The notes beneath the pieces were generated by a model, which was not told where the DNA came from, ran no database searches, and was given only the letters and a program-made list of their open reading frames with translations. The translations under genes were made by a program, and so were the position numbers. Below are positions 42,935 to 46,855 of a DNA stretch of 46,855 bases, piece after piece. Every line of letters starts with the position of its first letter. Within the stretch, counting starts at the first letter, position 1. Source of the stretch: Thalassospira profundimaris (lineage in GTDB: Bacteria > Pseudomonadota > Alphaproteobacteria > Rhodospirillales > Thalassospiraceae); NCBI RefSeq assembly GCF_003326795.1, contig NZ_JPWI01000021.1, forward strand, positions 1 through 46,855, written 5' to 3'.

Positions 42935-43546
42935 TCAGACCGTTTTCAACTCTTCACGCAAGCGCTTTCGGGCTCGTTTCAGCAGAGATTCCATAGCATT
43001 GACCGAAACTCCCATAATAGAGGCAGCTTCCTGATTGGACAATTCACGGTCATAAAACAAATTAATGGCAATTTGTTGTTGGTCCGATAATTTTTTTATT
43101 GCCGCCCGCAACCGTTTGAATTCCTGATGCTGGGCCAGTCGATCTACCGCCGACATCGCCCCGTCAGGAACTTCATCAAGTTCGGCACCATCTACAAATT
43201 GCGGTTTGCGTTTGATGTCGATCACCCGGTTCATGGCAACCCGGTACAACCATGTTTTAAAGGTTGCCCCGCCATCCGCCCGCCATTTATCCCGATGCAG
43301 CCACACACGAACAAAAACATCCTGTGCCACATCTTCGGCGTCACCACCGGTCAGCCCCATACGTCGGGCAATCCCGATAATGCCGCGATAATAGCGCTCG
43401 ACGATCACGCGATAGGCGCGCTTTTCGCCCTGAACCATACGCGCAACAAGGCTGTTATCGTCCAGATCGTTCAGAACTTCATTGGCTGATACGATCTCTG
43501 ACGTATCAGAGCTTGTCGACACTGCTCCGCGAAGACCTACACTCAA
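42935..43546 (-). CDS. ECF-type RNA polymerase sigma factor
   Basis: A sigma-70 family protein of about 203 residues with only regions 2 and 4. Region 2 is about residues 33-100 (VARMVQGEKRAYRVIVERYYRGI, AEDVAQDVFVRVWLHRDKW, FKTWLYRVAMNRVIDIKRK). Region 4 is about 145-200 (LSDQQQIAINLFYDRELSNQEAASIMGVSVNAMESLLKRARKRL). The assumed start is a TTG at 43546 next to GAGGGG, 7 bp after the fliS stop; GTG codons further in could also serve. It lies in the fliD-fliS transcript, so flagellar-filament gene expression would also produce this sigma factor. Anti-sigma and sensor genes follow. Confidence 0.88.
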   Translation of the reverse strand: MSVGLRGAVSTSSDTSEIVSANEVLNDLDDNSLVARMVQGEKRAYRVIVERYYRGIIGIARRMGLTGGDAEDVAQDVFVRVWLHRDKWRADGGATFKTWLYRVAMNRVIDIKRKPQFVDGAELDEVPDGAMSAVDRLAQHQEFKRLRAAIKKLSDQQQIAINLFYDRELSNQEAASIMGVSVNAMESLLKRARKRLREELKTV

Positions 43547-43553
43547 ATGCCCC

Positions 43554-44018
43554 TCACAACACTGTTCCGATCATCGTCTGCCCTGATTGGGCCTGAACAG
43601 TCCTGCCTGGATCGACTTTCGAGAATTTTTCCCATTCGCGCGCAAGTTCTTGCAGGTTGCGGTCAACGACCTCGTAACGTTCCTCCATGGAAGCGTCCCT
43701 GCGATTACGTGCAAGCAATTTAATCATTCTGGCGTAAAAGGCAAAGAGATCTCGTGAAAGTTCCGGCGCCGTTCTCGGGGCGACACAAGCCTGCAACGCT
43801 TTCAGTCGTGTTACGACAATCGCTTTTTCCCGGCTTTCCAGGTCGAATTTATTTTCGCCGCGATATTTGAGTGCCGCGCGCAAATGCTGACGGGTTCGCG
43901 TGATTGCAATTGTCATCATTGCGACGGGTGAAGTCGTGCGCAAAGCGTTGTTATACTGGGCACTTGCCCCGGCAAAACGGTATGCCTGCTGCGACGCCAT
44001 TGCTGTATTATTAGTCAT
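43554..44018 (-). CDS. fliS: FliS-like flagellin export chaperone
   Basis: A 154-residue helical protein. ASQQAYRFAGASAQYNNALRTTSPVAMMTIAITRTRQHLRAALKY matches the N-terminal helices of FliS (AY...SP..L...). Further helices include LFAFYARMIKLLARNRRDASMEERYEVVDRNLQELAREWEKFS. It is longer than typical FliS (about 125-135) because of a C-terminal tail. Two adjacent ATG codons (44018, 44021) overlap the fliD end; 44018 has better spacing from GGGG. FliS caps flagellin C-termini in the cytoplasm before export. Confidence 0.82.
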   Translation of the reverse strand: MTNNTAMASQQAYRFAGASAQYNNALRTTSPVAMMTIAITRTRQHLRAALKYRGENKFDLESREKAIVVTRLKALQACVAPRTAPELSRDLFAFYARMIKLLARNRRDASMEERYEVVDRNLQELAREWEKFSKVDPGRTVQAQSGQTMIGTVL

Positions 44019-45699
44019 CATCACCCCACAAGGCTTCAAGTTGTTCACGCAAAAGCTGCAGCTGATAGAGCTTGGTTTCGATTGCAGAATAGCGTTCCGT
44101 CAATTTGGCCGCGTATTCCTCGGCATCCGTGGTGATCTCCTCAACCTCGTCCTCAAGATTACCAACCTGCTCTTCCAGACGCTCAAGACGATTGGCGATC
44201 AAGCCCTCCGAGCTGTCGGTATACTTGTCCAGCGACGTGGCCAGATCATAGGCAAGGCCGCTGGTAATCGTGACTTCAACGCTTTGCGATGTGTCGCCGC
44301 CAAAGAACAGTGTCACGCCCTCATAGGTGCTGCCTTTAACCCCGACCAGTTTGTTGTCACTGATGGTAAACAGGCTGTCATCACCATTGACACTGGCCGA
44401 TGTGATATTGCCGTCGGCATCCGTGACAATATCAATCGTAAAGGTTCCGGCATAAGAACCGTCTGCCTCGGAAACCAGAAGCTCGTCTGAATCCGTTGAT
44501 CCGGAATAGGAAAACAGATCGGCAACCGCGTCAAAGTCCGACACAAGGGCTTCTTCGAGCGCCTCTTCGTCAATGACCAGATAGTTGCTTTCATCAAGTG
44601 TGATGCCAATTGACGCCAGTGATGCATAGGTATCACTGCCACTGGTAAAGCCCAGAACGTCATAAACGTCTGAGGATACTGAACTTAAAAGTCTGTCACC
44701 GAAAAGAACTGCGTCCTCATCGGCTCCTTCGCCGGCTTCATAAGCCTGGTTGGTAATGATGAAGCTGCGCAATTCGTTATAGGCATCAACAAAGGCCTCA
44801 ATCGCGCTATAGGCCGAACTGGCATCCTCATCGATTTCCAGCTTGATCTCGGTGTCTGCTTCCTCGGCATAGAGATACAGCGTCACGCCATCAATAACGT
44901 CATCGACCGTATTGCTGCTGCGCGTAACTACGACGCCATCAATCGAAAAGATCGCCTGATCTGCCGCCACCAGTTCATTGGAATAGGAACCGTCGGCTCC
45001 AATAAAACCAAGGGCCTGTGCAAGGGTCGTATCGGCGCCATCGATATCAAATGTGATTTCCTGTCCGGTATCAACCGCGGACAGAACCAGCATATATTCG
45101 TCGTCGGAAATCTGAAGGACGCTTGCGCTCACCCCGGTTGTCGATTTCTGATCATTGATGGCGTCTGCAATATCATCAAGCGACATGTCAGCGGAAATCT
45201 CGATATTGACTGCTTCATAATCGTCACCGGCAACCAGACTGATCGTCCCGCTAAGCGACATCGCTGTCGTGCTGTCTGTGGTGGTGTCACCGCCCAGTTT
45301 GTGGGCGGATGCAAGCTGTGTTATTTCAATGGCATAACTGCCGGTAGCGGCGGTATCATCGACCAGAACGCCGACAACATCTGATGCGTCGATATTGGCA
45401 TCAGATGACGAAAGATAGGCAGACTTGCCGACCCAGACATCATCGCGCGAACTGTCAAGTTCGGTCTGCGCGGTCAGTTCCTCGGCGGCATCTTCCAGCG
45501 CCTCAAGCAGAGTCTGAAGATCTTCAAAGGCGGCAATTTCAAGTTCGACTTCATCGATTTCGGTCTCGACAGTGTCGGCGACCTCCATCTTGGCATCATA
45601 GGCATCCTGAACCAGCTCGGCGGTATCAAGATCGGTCAGGCCGGAAACATAGGATGAAGAGGCATAACTCGACGACGTTGCAGAATTGATGGTCGACAT
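44011..45699 (-). CDS. fliD: Flagellar filament capping protein
   Basis: A 562-residue protein with the FliD N-terminal domain (SYVSGLTDLDTAELVQDAYDAKMEVADTVETEIDEVELEIAAFEDLQTLLEAL), a central variable region and a C-terminal FliD domain (GLAYDLATSLDKYTDSSEGLIANRLERLEEQVGNLEDEVEEI...LTERYSAIETKLYQLQLLREQLEALW). It caps the filament tip and folds incoming flagellin. GGAGGAGCAC precedes the ATG. It is separated from the flagellin gene by a terminator and overlaps fliS at its end. It is very acidic, with long Asp/Glu-rich stretches. Confidence 0.92.
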   Translation of the reverse strand: MSTINSATSSSYASSSYVSGLTDLDTAELVQDAYDAKMEVADTVETEIDEVELEIAAFEDLQTLLEALEDAAEELTAQTELDSSRDDVWVGKSAYLSSSDANIDASDVVGVLVDDTAATGSYAIEITQLASAHKLGGDTTTDSTTAMSLSGTISLVAGDDYEAVNIEISADMSLDDIADAINDQKSTTGVSASVLQISDDEYMLVLSAVDTGQEITFDIDGADTTLAQALGFIGADGSYSNELVAADQAIFSIDGVVVTRSSNTVDDVIDGVTLYLYAEEADTEIKLEIDEDASSAYSAIEAFVDAYNELRSFIITNQAYEAGEGADEDAVLFGDRLLSSVSSDVYDVLGFTSGSDTYASLASIGITLDESNYLVIDEEALEEALVSDFDAVADLFSYSGSTDSDELLVSEADGSYAGTFTIDIVTDADGNITSASVNGDDSLFTISDNKLVGVKGSTYEGVTLFFGGDTSQSVEVTITSGLAYDLATSLDKYTDSSEGLIANRLERLEEQVGNLEDEVEEITTDAEEYAAKLTERYSAIETKLYQLQLLREQLEALWGDDD

Positions 45700-45723
45700 G
45701 TGCTCCTCCCTTTTTCATCCGTT

Positions 45724-45770
45724 AAAAAGTTCAGGGCCATCCGGGGGCTCTCAAACACCGGATGGCCCTG
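45724..45770 (-). terminator. Intrinsic terminator after the flagellin gene
   Basis: CAGGGCCATCCGG (45732-45744) pairs perfectly with CCGGATGGCCCTG (45758-45770), a 13-bp stem. Read on the minus strand it is followed by AACTTTTTAAC. It lies 7 bases past the flagellin stop, as expected for a highly expressed single-gene transcript. Confidence 0.92.
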
Positions 45771-45777
45771 TCACGAG

Positions 45778-46593
45778 TTAGCTCAGCAGACGCGAAAGCT
45801 TCTCGAGATTCTCATTGGATACTGACAAGGCCTGAATGGCAGAATCCATCTTCACGCCCAGTTCGGTCTGATCCGCACTGAGCTGGGCAATATCTGCGTC
45901 CATATAAACGCTCATTGCTGATTCGAGGTTGGTCTGCGCCGTTTCGATATTGCCCGCGGCGTAATCAAAACGGGACATCAACGCGCCGACAGATGCACGA
46001 CCGGCAGAAACCAGTTCAATTGCAGCTTCGATCTCGCCAAGCGCAGTAGTTGCGTTGGCCGATGTGTCAACCCCGGTGGCAACCGCAAGGCCGGTGGTGT
46101 CAAATGCCTGGGAAAGCGTCACATCAATGGCAGCCGCAGCAGAGTCAGCAGACACGGTGAAGCTTTCATCATACGTGCCATCCAGAAGCGAGGTATCGAA
46201 ATAGGTCGTCGACGCTACGATGGAATCAATCTGGCTCATCAATTCCGTGTATTCGTCATCAAGATAAGCGCGCTCTGTATCGGTAACCGAACCCGATGAC
46301 GCCTGCGATGCCAATTCATACATGCGTTCGAGAATATCCGCGATTTCCGACAAACCACCGTCGGCAGTTTCAAGGATTGCCGTTGCAACCTCAGCGTTAT
46401 CACCAGCCTGTTCCCAAGCAGCATAGTCAACCGACATTGCAGTATAAACCGCAAGGCCCGCTGCATCGTCAGATGCAGAGTTGATCGATTTACCACTCGA
46501 CATTGCTGTCAGGACAGACGTCATCTCATCAGTGGTCTTGTTGAGATTCGACACCGCAAGGGTGGCCGACATATTTGTGTTGATGCTCGCCAT
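45778..46593 (-). CDS. fliC: Flagellin (short, acidic)
   Basis: A 271-residue flagellin. The D0/D1 N-terminal part is SINTNMSATLAVSNLNKTTDEMTSVLTAMSSGKSINSASDDAAGLAV, carrying the SSG...INSASDDAAGLA signature. The C-terminal part is SVGALMSRFDYAAGNIETAQTNLESAMSVYMDADIAQLSADQTELGVKMDSAIQAL. The variable domain is nearly absent, as in many alphaproteobacteria. By hand count it has about 42 acidic and 9 basic residues, so it is very acidic. AGGAGAATGACAA precedes the ATG. A strong terminator follows. FliD and FliS are the next genes. Confidence 0.94.
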   Translation of the reverse strand: MASINTNMSATLAVSNLNKTTDEMTSVLTAMSSGKSINSASDDAAGLAVYTAMSVDYAAWEQAGDNAEVATAILETADGGLSEIADILERMYELASQASSGSVTDTERAYLDDEYTELMSQIDSIVASTTYFDTSLLDGTYDESFTVSADSAAAAIDVTLSQAFDTTGLAVATGVDTSANATTALGEIEAAIELVSAGRASVGALMSRFDYAAGNIETAQTNLESAMSVYMDADIAQLSADQTELGVKMDSAIQALSVSNENLEKLSRLLS

Positions 46594-46805
46594 TTGTCAT
46601 TCTCCTATGTGGACTTCTCTGTTGACATACCTGCCAACACGCCCCGGAAAAGGGCTGATACAAAGTCACACGGGAGTAGCCAGAAAAACTGGCTGTGTTT
46701 TTTTCATTTTTTTTTGAGCGGGCAACCCAAAACCTGACTATCCAATTGTCCAGAAACAATTTTCTCTTGAATTTGACTTAGTTCAGGACCAACAGACGGC
46801 CTCAT
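46594..46805 (-). promoter_or_regulatory. fliC: Flagellin upstream region with hairpins and A/T tracts
   Basis: No gene is present. AGCCAG-AAAAA-CTGGCT (46678-46694) is followed on the plus strand by T7 and T9 runs (46698-46715), so it could terminate transcription entering from the flagellin side on the plus strand. On the minus strand it would be a leader hairpin behind A-rich sequence. AATTGT-CCAGAA-ACAATT (46744-46761) is a second inverted repeat. I could not find a convincing sigma-54 or sigma-28 promoter. Confidence 0.5.
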
Positions 46806-46855
46806 AACCCCGAGTTATGACAACTCGGGTAGCTGGTCCGTCAGGTTAATTTCAT
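46806..46855. repeat. 50-bp hairpin element, copy 2 (reaches window edge)
   Basis: It is a direct copy of 36002-36051 with three differences. Two of them are paired changes in the stem (CCCGAGTT-ATGAC-AACTCGGG). The match still holds at the last base of the window, so the repeat may be longer, although the next bases of copy 1 cannot be compared. Confidence 0.85.

Noticed and set aside
46594..46805. Sigma-54 or sigma-28 promoter for flagellin
   Set aside because: I looked for GG-N10-GC with the usual flanks and for a TAAA...GCCGATAA pair on the minus strand and found only poor matches.
1..46855. CRISPR arrays, tRNA or rRNA genes, complete insertion sequences
   Set aside because: No regularly spaced repeat series, no tRNA-like or rRNA-like sequence and no transposase gene were recognised anywhere in the window by reading.

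Overview
The window reads as chromosome of a free-living, probably marine alphaproteobacterium. TRAP transporters, an RpiR-controlled inositol operon, a CoA-dependent hydroxycinnamate cluster and strongly acidic flagellar proteins together suggest a Rhodospirillales-like organism such as Thalassospira. That placement is inferred from gene content; no rRNA or tRNA is present to fix it.

Region 1 (1-904) is the edge of a sugar-acid pathway. It holds the start of a fumarylacetoacetate-hydrolase-family gene that runs off the left edge, and the wreck of a short-chain dehydrogenase with a frameshift, an in-frame stop and a large internal deletion.

Region 2 (905-12859) is a divergent hydroxycinnamate/phenylpropanoid island. 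Feruloyl-CoA-synthase-like ligase, thiolase and a secreted beta-lactamase-fold hydrolase lie on the minus strand. SDR dehydrogenase, enoyl-CoA hydratase, a DctPQM TRAP importer, a MarR regulator, a hotdog thioesterase and an acyl-CoA dehydrogenase lie on the plus strand. Together they would import a hydroxycinnamate, activate it with CoA, shorten the side chain by beta-oxidation and release the benzoate. Two nearly identical 19-bp palindromes in the divergent promoter are the likely MarR operators. A dead MalK/UgpC-type ABC ATPase (12873-13640) separates this island from the next.

Region 3 (13846-25925) is myo-inositol catabolism: iolB, iolE, iolD, iolC, a CUT2-type ABC importer with a single-domain ATPase, iolG, an RpiR-family regulator and a second Gfo/Idh/MocA dehydrogenase. 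Three AATAGAA-N6-TTCTATT-type palindromes sit at the three promoters.

Region 4 (26078-35932) is the most novel part. It has an IclR regulator, a citryl-CoA-lyase-like protein, a class III CoA-transferase, a YciI-like protein, a second TRAP importer, an FMN reductase, an intradiol ring-cleavage dioxygenase and an amidohydrolase. TTTTCG-N5-CGAAAA palindromes in front of both transcription units tie them into one regulon. The substrate is unknown.

Region 5 (36349-46593) is a minus-strand block of late flagellar genes (flagellin, fliD, fliS, flgD, flgE, a flgN-like gene, flgK, flgL). An ECF sigma factor, anti-sigma factor and periplasmic sensor-like gene lie between fliS and flgD. The block is bracketed by two direct copies of a 50-bp hairpin element that differ by a compensatory base-pair change.
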